Assembly (NCBI RefSeq): GCF_037101375.1
Contig: NZ_AP029019.1
Span: 3,143,001-3,207,000, forward strand
Reading direction: 5' to 3'
DNA length: 64,000 bases
From: Acidovorax sp. DW039
GTDB taxonomy: Bacteria > Pseudomonadota > Gammaproteobacteria > Burkholderiales > Burkholderiaceae_C
In this document: piece after piece, positions 1 through 7,302 of the stretch
Layout of the letters: each line of letters begins with the position of its first letter
How positions within the stretch are numbered: the first letter of the stretch is position 1
The notes under the pieces: model-generated
The model's input: only the letters and a program-made list of their open reading frames with translations
Told to the model about the DNA's origin: nothing
The model's database searches: none
Translations under genes and position numbers: made by a program

Positions 1-374
1 ATCTTTTTGTATTCCTCAGCCACAGGCAGCAGCGCCAGCGCCACGCCGCTGGAGGTGGGGCCCACGGCAATGTCGGCCTTGTCGTCCGAGTAGGCAGAGG
101 CCAGCAGGCTCTTGCCCAAGTCAGGCTTGCCTTGGTCATCTTTCTCGATCACCACCAGCTTCTTGCCCGCCACCTGCATGGTGCCGCCGGTGGCGTAGTC
201 CAGCCCCATCATCAGGCCGGTCTGGGTCTGCTTGCCATAGGCTTCCAGCGGGCCCGTCTTGCTGTAGATGTGGGCAATGCGGATTTCGCCAGACTGAGCC
301 CAGGCGGGGGCTGCCAGGCTGGCAGCGAGAACGGTAACGGTAGCGGCGGCAGTGACCAGGGTGCGGCGTTGCAT
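1..374 (-). CDS. ABC transporter substrate-binding protein, LivK-like (N-terminal part)
   Basis: Only the first 124 codons lie in the window; the gene runs off the left edge. The ATG at 374 has AGGAGA 8 bases upstream. Residues 1-26 form a signal peptide ending APAWAQ, so the protein should be periplasmic. The mature start (EIRIAHIYSKTGPLEAYGKQ, then a GxxMGLDYA segment) matches type-I periplasmic binding proteins of branched-chain amino acid or amide ABC transporters (known family feature). The ligand cannot be told from this fragment. It lies downstream of a sigma-54 activator gene in the same direction, with a -24/-12 promoter and a dyad between them, so nitrogen- or substrate-controlled expression is inferred. 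Confidence 0.85.
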   Translation of the reverse strand, partial: MQRRTLVTAAATVTVLAASLAAPAWAQSGEIRIAHIYSKTGPLEAYGKQTQTGLMMGLDYATGGTMQVAGKKLVVIEKDDQGKPDLGKSLLASAYSDDKADIAVGPTSSGVALALLPVAEEYKK

Positions 375-407
375 GGCGGTTGTCTCCTGTGGTTATGCAC
401 GCTGTAG

Positions 408-423
408 TGCACATGCCGTGCCA
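408..423 (-). promoter_or_regulatory. sigma-54 (-24/-12) promoter
   Basis: On the minus strand this reads TGGCACGGCATGTGCA. It matches the sigma-54 consensus TGGCACGNNNNTTGCW except for one base, and both the GG and GC invariants are present at the right spacing. Transcription would start near 396, about 20 bases before the binding-protein ATG at 374. Its position beside a sigma-54-dependent activator gene strengthens the call. Confidence 0.75.
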
Positions 424-528
424 GCGGCGTCACAGGTTCACCACGCAGCCTAAGTGTTTGATTTGATTGGAAGTACGGCCCAACAGGTAACGATTGAGCC
501 ACTTCATTGACTATTTTTAAGACAATTG

Positions 529-551
529 ATTTGTCTGAAATTCAGACAAAT
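529..551. promoter_or_regulatory. Perfect dyad, likely upstream activator site
   Basis: ATTTGTCTGAA and TTCAGACAAAT are exact inverted 11-base arms around a single A at 540. The dyad lies just after the stop codon of the sigma-54 activator gene and about 145 bases upstream of the inferred start of the -24/-12 promoter. This is the normal place for an enhancer-binding protein's upstream activating sequence. A further TGTCTGA half-copy follows at 551-557. Confidence 0.6.
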
Positions 552-560
552 GTCTGATTT

Positions 561-2093
561 TTATTCAGGGTTTTCCAGACGTTCGTACAGGGTAGCGCGC
601 GAAATGCCCAGTTGCCGCGCCGTGGCCAGCTTGTTGCCGCCATGGGCCTTGAGGGCTGCCGCGATGGCTTTGCGCTCCAGCTCGGCCACCTGCTGGGCCA
701 GCGGGCGCAGGTAGCGCGCGTCGTCCTCGCCCGCGTCGTCGCCCAGCAAGGCGCCAGAGCCCGCGCCCTCCACGGGTGCAGGGGCTGCAGGCTCCACGCC
801 CGCCTCGCGCAGCACGCGGGCCAGTTGGGCGGCGTCGATGGTGCTGGAGTCGCTGCGCATGGCAGCCTGTTCCAGCACATTGCGCAGCTCGCGGATGTTG
901 CCGCGCCAGGGCTGCCCAGCCAGCAAGGCCATGGCGTCGGGCAACAGCTCGGGGGGCGCAATGCTGTTGCGCAGGGCCAGGTCTTCGCCCAGCGACTCGA
1001 CCAGCGCGGGGATGTCGCTGCGCCGGGCGCGCAGCGGGGGCACGCGCACAGGCAGCACATGCAGGCGGTAAAACAGGTCTTCACGGAATTGGCCCTCGCG
1101 CACCAGCGCGGCCAGGTCGCGTGAGGTGGCGGCAATGATGCGCACATCAAACGGCACCAGCTTGTTGCTGCCCAGCGGCTCGATCTCGCCTTCTTGCAGC
1201 GCCCGCAGCAGCTTGGCCTGCAGGCTTTGGGGCATGTCGCCAATCTCGTCGAGGAAGAGCGTGCCACCATCGGCCAGCTTGAACTTGCCGTCGCGCCCCT
1301 TACGGTCGGCACCGGTGTAGGCGCCGGGGGCCACGCCGAAGAATTCGGCTTCGAGCAGCGTGTCGGGCACGGCTGCGATGTTGACGCTGACAAAGGGGCC
1401 ACTGGCGCGGCTGGACGCGGCGTGGATGGCGTGGGCCAGCAGCTCTTTGCCCGTGCCCGTCTCGCCCAGCAGCAGCACCGGGCTGCTCGACTGCGCTGCG
1501 CGCCGCGCCTGGCGTTTGACCTCGGCAGCCGCCGGGCTGGAGCCGACGAAGCTGGCAAACGTGTATTTGGCCCGGCGCTGCCCATCGCCCAGACCAGCCC
1601 CCACCAGCGTGCGGCTGCGCTGGCTGGCCAGTTCGCGCCGGGCATCGTCCAGGTCGCGCTGCAGCAGCGCAAACTTGCTGATGAGGGGCTGCAGCGTGGT
1701 CTCGGGGTGGTCAAACAGCACGATGCCGATGGCGCCAATCACGCGGTCGGTCTCGTCGCGCAACGGGATGCGGCTGACCACAAAGGTGCCCGCCTTGTTG
1801 GTGAGCAGATCGATCAGCACAGGCTGCCCGGTCTCCAGCACGCGGCGCATCTGGGTGTTGGGAATGACCTCTTCCACCGTGCGGCCCACAAACTGGTCGA
1901 CCGACGAGAAGCCGAGGTCCGGCAAGAAGCGCTGGTAGCCCTCATTCACCCACACGATGCGGCCAGTGCGGTCCACCAGGAACATGCCCTGGCTGACGCT
2001 GGAAAACAGCTGGAACATGGAGCGCGCCGCCAGCTCCAGAATGCCTTGGGCATCGAGCGGCAGTGCGGGGGTGTCGTCAGGAAGCGCGGGCAT
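561..2093 (-). CDS. Sigma-54-dependent transcriptional activator with PAS domain
   Basis: 510 residues. An N-terminal PAS-like sensor domain (about residues 20-135, with GMFLVDRTGRIVWVNEGYQ) is followed by an AAA+ domain. That domain has Walker A GETGTGKE (about 207-214), the sigma-54 contact loop GAYTGA (a normal variant of GAFTGA) and Walker B GGTLFLDEIGD. A Fis-type helix-turn-helix ends the protein (GGNKLATARQLGISRATLYE). It should bind upstream dyads and use ATP to open sigma-54 RNA polymerase complexes; the PAS ligand is unknown. The next gene in the same direction is an ABC binding protein with a sigma-54 promoter, so it is probably the target. Confidence 0.93.
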   Translation of the reverse strand: MPALPDDTPALPLDAQGILELAARSMFQLFSSVSQGMFLVDRTGRIVWVNEGYQRFLPDLGFSSVDQFVGRTVEEVIPNTQMRRVLETGQPVLIDLLTNKAGTFVVSRIPLRDETDRVIGAIGIVLFDHPETTLQPLISKFALLQRDLDDARRELASQRSRTLVGAGLGDGQRRAKYTFASFVGSSPAAAEVKRQARRAAQSSSPVLLLGETGTGKELLAHAIHAASSRASGPFVSVNIAAVPDTLLEAEFFGVAPGAYTGADRKGRDGKFKLADGGTLFLDEIGDMPQSLQAKLLRALQEGEIEPLGSNKLVPFDVRIIAATSRDLAALVREGQFREDLFYRLHVLPVRVPPLRARRSDIPALVESLGEDLALRNSIAPPELLPDAMALLAGQPWRGNIRELRNVLEQAAMRSDSSTIDAAQLARVLREAGVEPAAPAPVEGAGSGALLGDDAGEDDARYLRPLAQQVAELERKAIAAALKAHGGNKLATARQLGISRATLYERLENPE

Positions 2094-2210
2094 GGCTGCG
2101 ATGGTAGCGCCGCTGTCCGGCCTTCCTCCCGCTTTGCGGTCGGGTTGACTGCAGGCGGTGCTCTGCAGCGCCTTACTGCTCGGGCTGGAGCATGGTCCGC
2201 AAATTCACAA

Positions 2211-2270
2211 CGCTATCAAAAACATAGCTGCCTGCGCTTTATTGACAAGCGTCAGCCGCTATTCAGCCTC
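2211..2270 (+). repeat. Dispersed Comamonadaceae-type palindromic repeat, copy A
   Basis: Core GCTATCAAAAACATAGCTGC followed by CTGCGCTTTATTGACAAGCG. It is a member of a family seen about ten times in this window. This copy overlaps the last codons and the stop codon of the DUF2325 gene, so the repeat appears to supply that gene's C-terminus. Confidence 0.6.
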
Positions 2271-3014
2271 TGAATCTTGCAATGCATGGGTGAAAGAAGG
2301 GCCGTGCTGCAAGGTGCTGGGCGCATCGCCAGACAGACCTGCCCGCAACCCACCAGCCATGCGCAACAGCATGACAGGCTGGCTCAACACTGCGCCTGCC
2401 GCAGAGGCACAGGCGTGGTCCACCAGAATGCAGGGTTTGCCGGTGCGGCGGCAGTGATCTTGCACGCGCCAGTACTCGTCGTGGCTGATGCAGCCGGTCT
2501 GGCAGATCACCAGATCGGCAGCGGCCAGGCTTTCATCCAGAGCGTGGGTGGACAGCTGGGCCTGCTCCGCACGGGCTACCGCGCCCTGTGCAGATGCTCC
2601 CTGCGCGGGCAGCCGCCCTTGTGCGGGGCTTTGGCTCGCCGATGCAGCGGCAACCGGTGAAGGCGCCGCAAGGGATGGCACGTCATTTTGCGGCGTGGAG
2701 CTGGTGGCCTGCAGCCGCCAGCGCAGGCTTTCGCGCGACAGGGCTGTGACCCGCTCTGCCAGCATGCGGATGTGGCGAGCCATTTCCTTGCGCCGTGGCA
2801 AACCGGCTGGCTGGGCCTGGCGGGCGTCTTCCAGAGCTTCCTGGGCCAACGCCAAGCGGGTGTCACGCACGATCACTGCGGCCCGCAAGCGCATCACTTC
2901 GCTGCGCAGCACCTCCAGCTCAGCGGCTTGCGCCGCCATGATTTCGCTGCAGCGGCTTTGCGCCTCGCCCAACTGGCGGCACAGGGCCAGAAACTCTTGC
3001 GAAAGTGTGTGCAT
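2259..3014 (-). CDS. DUF2325 domain-containing protein
   Basis: 251 residues from the ATG at 3014, which has AGGA 8 bases upstream; a TTG at 3029 is a poorer alternative. Residues 1-80 are heptad-like and rich in Glu, Ala and Leu (likely coiled coil). A low-complexity Pro/Ala/Ser/Gln linker follows. The C-terminal part (ADLVICQTGCISHDEYWRVQ, then CRRTGKPCILVDHACAS) matches the small DUF2325 domain, whose biochemical role is not established. A Fur-like site directly upstream suggests iron control. The last residues and the stop codon fall in a dispersed repeat, so the C-terminal tail may vary between strains. Confidence 0.75.
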   Translation of the reverse strand: MHTLSQEFLALCRQLGEAQSRCSEIMAAQAAELEVLRSEVMRLRAAVIVRDTRLALAQEALEDARQAQPAGLPRRKEMARHIRMLAERVTALSRESLRWRLQATSSTPQNDVPSLAAPSPVAAASASQSPAQGRLPAQGASAQGAVARAEQAQLSTHALDESLAAADLVICQTGCISHDEYWRVQDHCRRTGKPCILVDHACASAAGAVLSQPVMLLRMAGGLRAGLSGDAPSTLQHGPSFTHALQDSEAE

Positions 3015-3030
3015 GCGCCATCCTTGCAAA

Positions 3031-3045
3031 TAAGAACGATTCGCA
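3031..3045 (-). promoter_or_regulatory. Fur-like box
   Basis: The minus strand reads TGCGAATCGTTCTTA, about 10 of 15 positions of the 7-1-7 Fur consensus (TGATAATNATTATCA). It sits 17 bases before the DUF2325 ATG. On the plus strand it also overlaps a possible divergent promoter with a -10 of TACAAT at 3054-3059. Confidence 0.5.
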
Positions 3046-3065
3046 TTTTAGGATACAATGCAGCC

Positions 3066-3250
3066 CGCGAGAGCAAGTACCTGGTGGGAGGGCATCGGGG
3101 GGCACAACTCCCCCGATGCCTGCTTGCGACGCGATATTGGGTGGCAGGCTTCTGCATTCCTGGCCTGCCTCGGCTCACGCCCCTCTGATTCAAGGTCCGA
3201 TTCACCCACAAAAAAAGGTGTGCAAGCCGGGCCTGCACACCTTTTCTTTT
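3066..3250 (+). ncRNA. Candidate iron-responsive small RNA (unproven)
   Basis: This stretch has no credible gene. On the plus strand it starts after a TACAAT -10 motif that lies beside a Fur-like box. It holds a strong hairpin (GGCATCGGGGG at 3091-3101 pairing with CCCCCGATGCC at 3110-3120, 8-base loop) and ends in a terminator hairpin followed by TTTTCTTTTTG. That is the layout of a roughly 180-base Fur-controlled small RNA. The alternative is that the terminator serves only tctA from the other strand and the hairpin is part of untranslated DNA. Confidence 0.3.
3213..3245. terminator. Bidirectional Rho-independent terminator after tctA
   Basis: AAAAGGTGTGCA (3213-3224) pairs with TGCACACCTTTT (3234-3245) around a 9-base loop. 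On the minus strand a run of seven T follows, ending the tct transcript; on the plus strand TTTTCTTTTTG follows. Confidence 0.8.
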
Positions 3251-3283
3251 TGCGGCAACCGCTGCCGCGCACCGTGGTACGGA

Positions 3284-4801
3284 TCAGGCCGGTGCGGTTC
3301 CAGCCTCTGCAGCCGCCTTGCGGGCCGCCCAGCGGCGCAGCACGCGGGGAATGATCAGCACAGCCACCACGATCACCATCAGGGTGAGCGATCCTGGGCG
3401 CTCGAAGAAGATGCTCCACTTGCCCTCTCCGATCGACACCGCGTTGCGCATCTGCGCTTCGGCAAGGGGGCCCAGGATCATGCCGACCACGACAGGCGCG
3501 GCGGGGAAGTCAAAGCGACGCATGACCACACCCAGCAAGCCGATCGCGTACAGCAGCACCAGATCGAACGCGCTTTGGCGCATGCCGTACACGCCCAGCG
3601 TGGAGAAGACCAGAATGCCCGCGTACAGGTACGACTTGGGAATGTTCAGCAGCTTCACCCACAGGCCCACCAGGGGCAGGTTCAGGATCAGCAGCATCAC
3701 GTTACCGATGTACATGGACGCGATCAGGGCCCACACCAGTGCGCCGTTGGTGTCAAACAGCTGCGGGCCGGGCTGGATGCCGTAGTTCTGGAACGCGCCC
3801 AGCAAAATGGCCGTGGTGTTGGAGGTAGGGATACCCAATGTCAGCAGCGGAATCAACGTGGCCGTGATGGCTGCGTTGTTGGCGGCCTCTGGGCCTGCCA
3901 CGCCTTCGATGGCGCCGGTGGTGCCAAACTCTTCCTTGTGCTTGCTCAGCTTCTTTTCAGCGGCGTAGCTCAGGAAAGTCGGGATCTCGCTGCCCCCCGC
4001 AGGCACGGTGCCAAAGGGAAAACCGATGAACGTGGCGCGAAGCCAGGCGGGCCAGGAGCGCTTCCACTCTTCCTTGGTCATGTGCGTGCTGGTCAGGCGG
4101 TTCTGGGTTTCATCCACCCGGCCTTCGTACATCACGTTGTAGAGCGCCTCGCCCACGGCAAACAGGCCCACGGCGATCAGCACCACTTCGATGCCGTCCA
4201 TCAATTCAGGCACACCAGCGGTGTAGCGGGCCTGACCCGTGATCTGGTCAATGCCGATGAGGCCCATGGCCAGCCCCACAAACAGGGCCACCATGCCACG
4301 CAGGGTGCTCTTACCCAGCACAGCACTCACCGTGGTGAAGGCCAGCACCATGAGCATGAAGTATTCCGGTGGGCCCAGGCGCACGGCGTACTCGGCTACC
4401 AGGGGGGCAAAGAAGGTCACGAGCACCGTGGCAATCGTTCCGGCCACAAAGGAGCCAATCGCCGCGGTGGCCAGTGCCGCACCGGCTCGGCCATTCTTGG
4501 CCATCTTGTTGCCTTCCATGGCGGTCACCATGGAGCCCGCCTCTCCAGGCGTGTTCAGCAGGATGGAGGTGGTGGAGCCACCATACATCGCGCCGTAGTA
4601 GATGCCGCCAAAGAAGATCATGGAGGCAGTGGCTTCGACCTTCACGGTGATCGGCAGCAACATGGCAACGGCCACAGCGGGGCCGATACCGGGCAACACG
4701 CCAACGGCGGTACCAATCATGCAGCCCACAAAGGCCCACAGCAGGTTGATGGGGGTTGCAGCGGTGATGAACCCCTGCAGCAGAAGATTGAGCGTATCCA
4801 T
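3284..4801 (-). CDS. tctA: Tripartite tricarboxylate transporter, large permease TctA
   Basis: 505 residues with about 12 hydrophobic segments, the usual TctA length. The N-terminus ([20 protein letters not shown]) carries the glycine-rich G-V-L-P-G-I-G-P signature of the family, repeated in the second half as [16 protein letters not shown]. TctA forms the inner-membrane channel that works with TctB and the periplasmic TctC to import citrate-like tri- and dicarboxylates using an ion gradient. It is the last gene of tctCBA, 12 bases after tctB, and ends at a strong terminator. The substrate is inferred from the family; Bug/Tct systems differ in ligand. Confidence 0.95.
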   Translation of the reverse strand: MDTLNLLLQGFITAATPINLLWAFVGCMIGTAVGVLPGIGPAVAVAMLLPITVKVEATASMIFFGGIYYGAMYGGSTTSILLNTPGEAGSMVTAMEGNKMAKNGRAGAALATAAIGSFVAGTIATVLVTFFAPLVAEYAVRLGPPEYFMLMVLAFTTVSAVLGKSTLRGMVALFVGLAMGLIGIDQITGQARYTAGVPELMDGIEVVLIAVGLFAVGEALYNVMYEGRVDETQNRLTSTHMTKEEWKRSWPAWLRATFIGFPFGTVPAGGSEIPTFLSYAAEKKLSKHKEEFGTTGAIEGVAGPEAANNAAITATLIPLLTLGIPTSNTTAILLGAFQNYGIQPGPQLFDTNGALVWALIASMYIGNVMLLILNLPLVGLWVKLLNIPKSYLYAGILVFSTLGVYGMRQSAFDLVLLYAIGLLGVVMRRFDFPAAPVVVGMILGPLAEAQMRNAVSIGEGKWSIFFERPGSLTLMVIVVAVLIIPRVLRRWAARKAAAEAGTAPA

Positions 4802-4813
4802 GGCGTGCAGGCT

Positions 4814-5329
4814 TTACAGCCACCCTGTGTTGGTGAGGCCAGGCAGGTTGATGGCCAGCAGTTGCGTAAACATCCAGTACACCGGCGCAGCCACTGCAAT
4901 GCCGATGGCGGAATCCTTGATCCAGGCATTCAGCCGCAGGTCCAGTTCCCCTTCAGAGCTTTTGAAGCCGCGCACCGACAGCACAAAGCACAGCGCACAG
5001 CTCAGGATGAAACCGAGGGTGGTGATCAGCAGGGCGTTGAGCAGCAGCCCGGCGGAGACCCAGACAAAGCCCTTCCAGTGGGCGCGTTCGTCGCCCGAGC
5101 CTTCTTCGAGGTCACGGAACCCGCCGGTGAGCGCGTGCACCACGCACAGAATGCCGCAGATCAGCAAAACGGCAGAAACCACCCAGGGCAGAAAATTGGG
5201 GCCCACGCCGCCGTAACCGGCTTCGGAGCTGACAGAGCTGGCTCCCCAGGCCAGAAGCCCGGCCAGCACCACGATGCCCACGCCAATCAGCGTTTGCAGT
5301 GGCTTGGAGCGCGATGAGTGTTGTGTCAT
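4814..5329 (-). CDS. tctB: Tripartite tricarboxylate transporter, small permease TctB
   Basis: 171 residues with four predicted membrane segments (near residues 13-32, 42-62, 85-115 and 140-160), typical of TctB. It is the small membrane subunit of the tripartite tricarboxylate transporter. It lies between tctC and tctA. Separation from tctC is 139 bases and includes a strong hairpin, while tctA follows after only 12 bases, so tctB and tctA are tightly coupled and tctC may be expressed at a higher level. Confidence 0.92.
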   Translation of the reverse strand: MTQHSSRSKPLQTLIGVGIVVLAGLLAWGASSVSSEAGYGGVGPNFLPWVVSAVLLICGILCVVHALTGGFRDLEEGSGDERAHWKGFVWVSAGLLLNALLITTLGFILSCALCFVLSVRGFKSSEGELDLRLNAWIKDSAIGIAVAAPVYWMFTQLLAINLPGLTNTGWL

Positions 5330-5388
5330 GTTTTTTCCTTCGCAAACGCCCGCATGAGGGCACTGAAAACCTGCTCAGGGCCACAGCG

Positions 5389-5425
5389 GCGCTGCAACCG
5401 CCCTGTTCACAGGCAGTTGCAGCGC
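5389..5425 (-). promoter_or_regulatory. Strong hairpin between tctC and tctB
   Basis: GCGCTGCAAC (5389-5398) pairs perfectly with GTTGCAGCGC (5416-5425), and the loop contains a second short stem (CCTGT/ACAGG). There is no T-run, so it is not a normal terminator. Stem-loops after binding-protein genes commonly stabilise the upstream mRNA or lower downstream expression (known for other transport operons; inferred here). Confidence 0.6.
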
Positions 5426-5468
5426 TACAGGTGCAGTGCCTGCCTCAGATCTGGTCAGACCCTTCTGG

Positions 5469-6425
5469 TCAGATCATTCCGGACTTGGCCATTGTGGCGC
5501 GCAGGCTGGCGAACTCGGCATCCACAAAGTTGGAGAACTCATCGCCAGCCAACCATGCAGGCGTCCAGCCGTTCTTGTCCATGGCGTCTTGCCAGGACTT
5601 GTGCTTGAAGGTCTTGGCGAGTGCGTCGATCAGCGTCTTGCGCTGCTCGGCGCTGATGCCGGGCGCACCGTAAACGCCACGCCAGTTGCCAATCTCGACA
5701 TTGATGCCCTGCTCCTTGAGCGTAGGCACATTAACGCCCTTGAGGCGGGTGCCCGACGTGACGCCCACGGCGCGCATCTTGCCTGCAGAGATGTATTCAG
5801 AAAACTCGCTGTAGCCGCTGCCGCCGATGGTCACGTTGCCGCCGAGGATGGCGGCAGTGGCCTCGCCACCCCCACGGAAGGCCACGTAGTTGATCTTGGC
5901 GGGGTCCACGCCCACTTCTCGGGCAATCATGGCGGCGGCAATGTGCTCAGTAGAGCCACGCGACCCGCCGCCCCACTTGACGCTGCCGGGGTCTTTCTTG
6001 AGCTGCTCGACCACATCCTTCATGGTCTTGAAGGGCGAATTGGAGGGCAGCACAAACACGTTGTATTCGCTGGTCAGGCGGGCCAGCGGGGTGACCTTGT
6101 CCAGGCCCACGGGAGGCTTGCCGGTGATGATGCCGCCCAGCATCACTGCGCCCATCACCATCAGTGCATTAGGGTCGCCCTTGCTGGCGTTGACGAACTG
6201 CGCCAGGCCAATGGCCCCTGCCGCGCCACCCTTGTTGTCGTAAGCCACCGATGAGGCTGCGCCCGCTTCCTGCATGGCCTTGCCCAGAGCACGGCCCGTG
6301 GTGTCCCATCCGCCGCCGGGGTTGGCAGGAATCATCATCTTCAGCGCTGCCGACTGGGCAGAGACTGGAAGACTGCCCATGGCAGCCAAAGCAGCCAGGG
6401 ACTTGATAAAGGTATCGCGACGCAT
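5469..6425 (-). CDS. tctC: Tripartite tricarboxylate transporter substrate-binding protein TctC (Bug family)
   Basis: 318 residues. The signal peptide spans about residues 1-24 (MRRDTFIKSLAALAAMGSLP..SAQS). The mature protein has Bug family hallmarks: IPANPGGGWDTTGRALGKAM, a YDNKGGAAGAIG segment, and late GAPGISAEQRKTL. It captures the tricarboxylate in the periplasm for TctAB. It is the first gene of tctCBA and diverges from the tctDE two-component genes, whose products are expected to activate it in the presence of the substrate (known for Salmonella and Bordetella Tct systems). Confidence 0.94.
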   Translation of the reverse strand: MRRDTFIKSLAALAAMGSLPVSAQSAALKMMIPANPGGGWDTTGRALGKAMQEAGAASSVAYDNKGGAAGAIGLAQFVNASKGDPNALMVMGAVMLGGIITGKPPVGLDKVTPLARLTSEYNVFVLPSNSPFKTMKDVVEQLKKDPGSVKWGGGSRGSTEHIAAAMIAREVGVDPAKINYVAFRGGGEATAAILGGNVTIGGSGYSEFSEYISAGKMRAVGVTSGTRLKGVNVPTLKEQGINVEIGNWRGVYGAPGISAEQRKTLIDALAKTFKHKSWQDAMDKNGWTPAWLAGDEFSNFVDAEFASLRATMAKSGMI

Positions 6426-6615
6426 CGGTGTCTCCTCTTGATCGAAAAGCGAATCGTCCGATGATGCGCTGCCTGCCTGTCAAAAGGCTGTCGGAGATCT
6501 CAGGGAAAACACCCATATCGAGCCCCAGAGTGGCCGAAGTGATCACCCCTGGCACACGAGCGCCAGCGCCAAAAATCTGTAGCGACCCTATTCACTCAAT
6601 GCTATGGTGCCGCGC

Positions 6616-7302
6616 ATGCAATTGCTCCTCGTAGAAGACGATCCCACCATGCAAACCACCTTGCAACGGGCACTGACGCGCCGCGGCATGGAAGTGGCAG
6701 CCGTGGGTGATGGCAAATCGGCATTGACTCAGTGGGTAGGACGGACCCCGGACGCGGTCATCCTGGACTTGACCCTGCCTGGCCTGGACGGCCTGCAGGT
6801 GCTGCAGCGCGCACGGGCCCTGGGCCTGCGTACACCGGTCCTGATCCTGACCGCACGCGGCACGGTGGGAGACCGGGTGATGGGTCTGAACGCAGGTGCC
6901 GATGATTACCTGCCCAAGCCCTTCGATCTGGATGAGCTGGAGGCACGGCTGCGCGCTCTGGTGCGACGCAGCGCTGACCCCTCAACTGCAACACCGGTGG
7001 GCAGCAACATCACACAAATTGGAGCAATACGCTACGACAAGGACAGCGGGGCGCTCTACCTGAACGGCGAAGTCATGGAGCTGACGCCCCGCGAGCTGGC
7101 GCTGATGCACGCGCTACTGGCGCAGCCCGGTCACGCGGTGACCAAGGAACGGCTGTATGAACTGGTTTTTCCGGGCCAGCTTGATGTGCAGTACGAGGCC
7201 ATTGAAGTGGTGGTCTACCGGCTGCGCAAAAAACTGGTGGGCACAGGCCTGACGCTCATGACGCTGCGTGGGCTGGGTTATCTGCTGCGTACCGACGCAT
7301 GA
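6616..7302 (+). CDS. tctD: Two-component response regulator TctD
   Basis: 228 residues from ATG 6616 (MQLLLVEDD), which fits the family start; an in-frame ATG at 6604 would add four residues, and neither has a clear ribosome-binding site. The receiver domain has the acidic pair at residues 8-9, phosphoacceptor Asp51 (ILDLTLPG) and the conserved Lys in YLPKPFD. The C-terminal OmpR-type winged helix spans about residues 135-225 (ELTPRELALMHALL and VVVYRLRKKL). It overlaps tctE by 4 bases and is divergent from tctCBA, which it probably regulates. Confidence 0.9.
   Translation: MQLLLVEDDPTMQTTLQRALTRRGMEVAAVGDGKSALTQWVGRTPDAVILDLTLPGLDGLQVLQRARALGLRTPVLILTARGTVGDRVMGLNAGADDYLPKPFDLDELEARLRALVRRSADPSTATPVGSNITQIGAIRYDKDSGALYLNGEVMELTPRELALMHALLAQPGHAVTKERLYELVFPGQLDVQYEAIEVVVYRLRKKLVGTGLTLMTLRGLGYLLRTDA

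Noticed and set aside
1194..2273. 359-codon plus-strand frame opposite the sigma-54 activator
   Set aside because: Shadow of the activator gene; no recognisable domain.
3005..5317. 770-codon plus-strand open frame opposite tctBA
   Set aside because: His/Gln/Gly-rich antisense frame of a GC-rich genome, fully opposite tctA and tctB whose families are clear.
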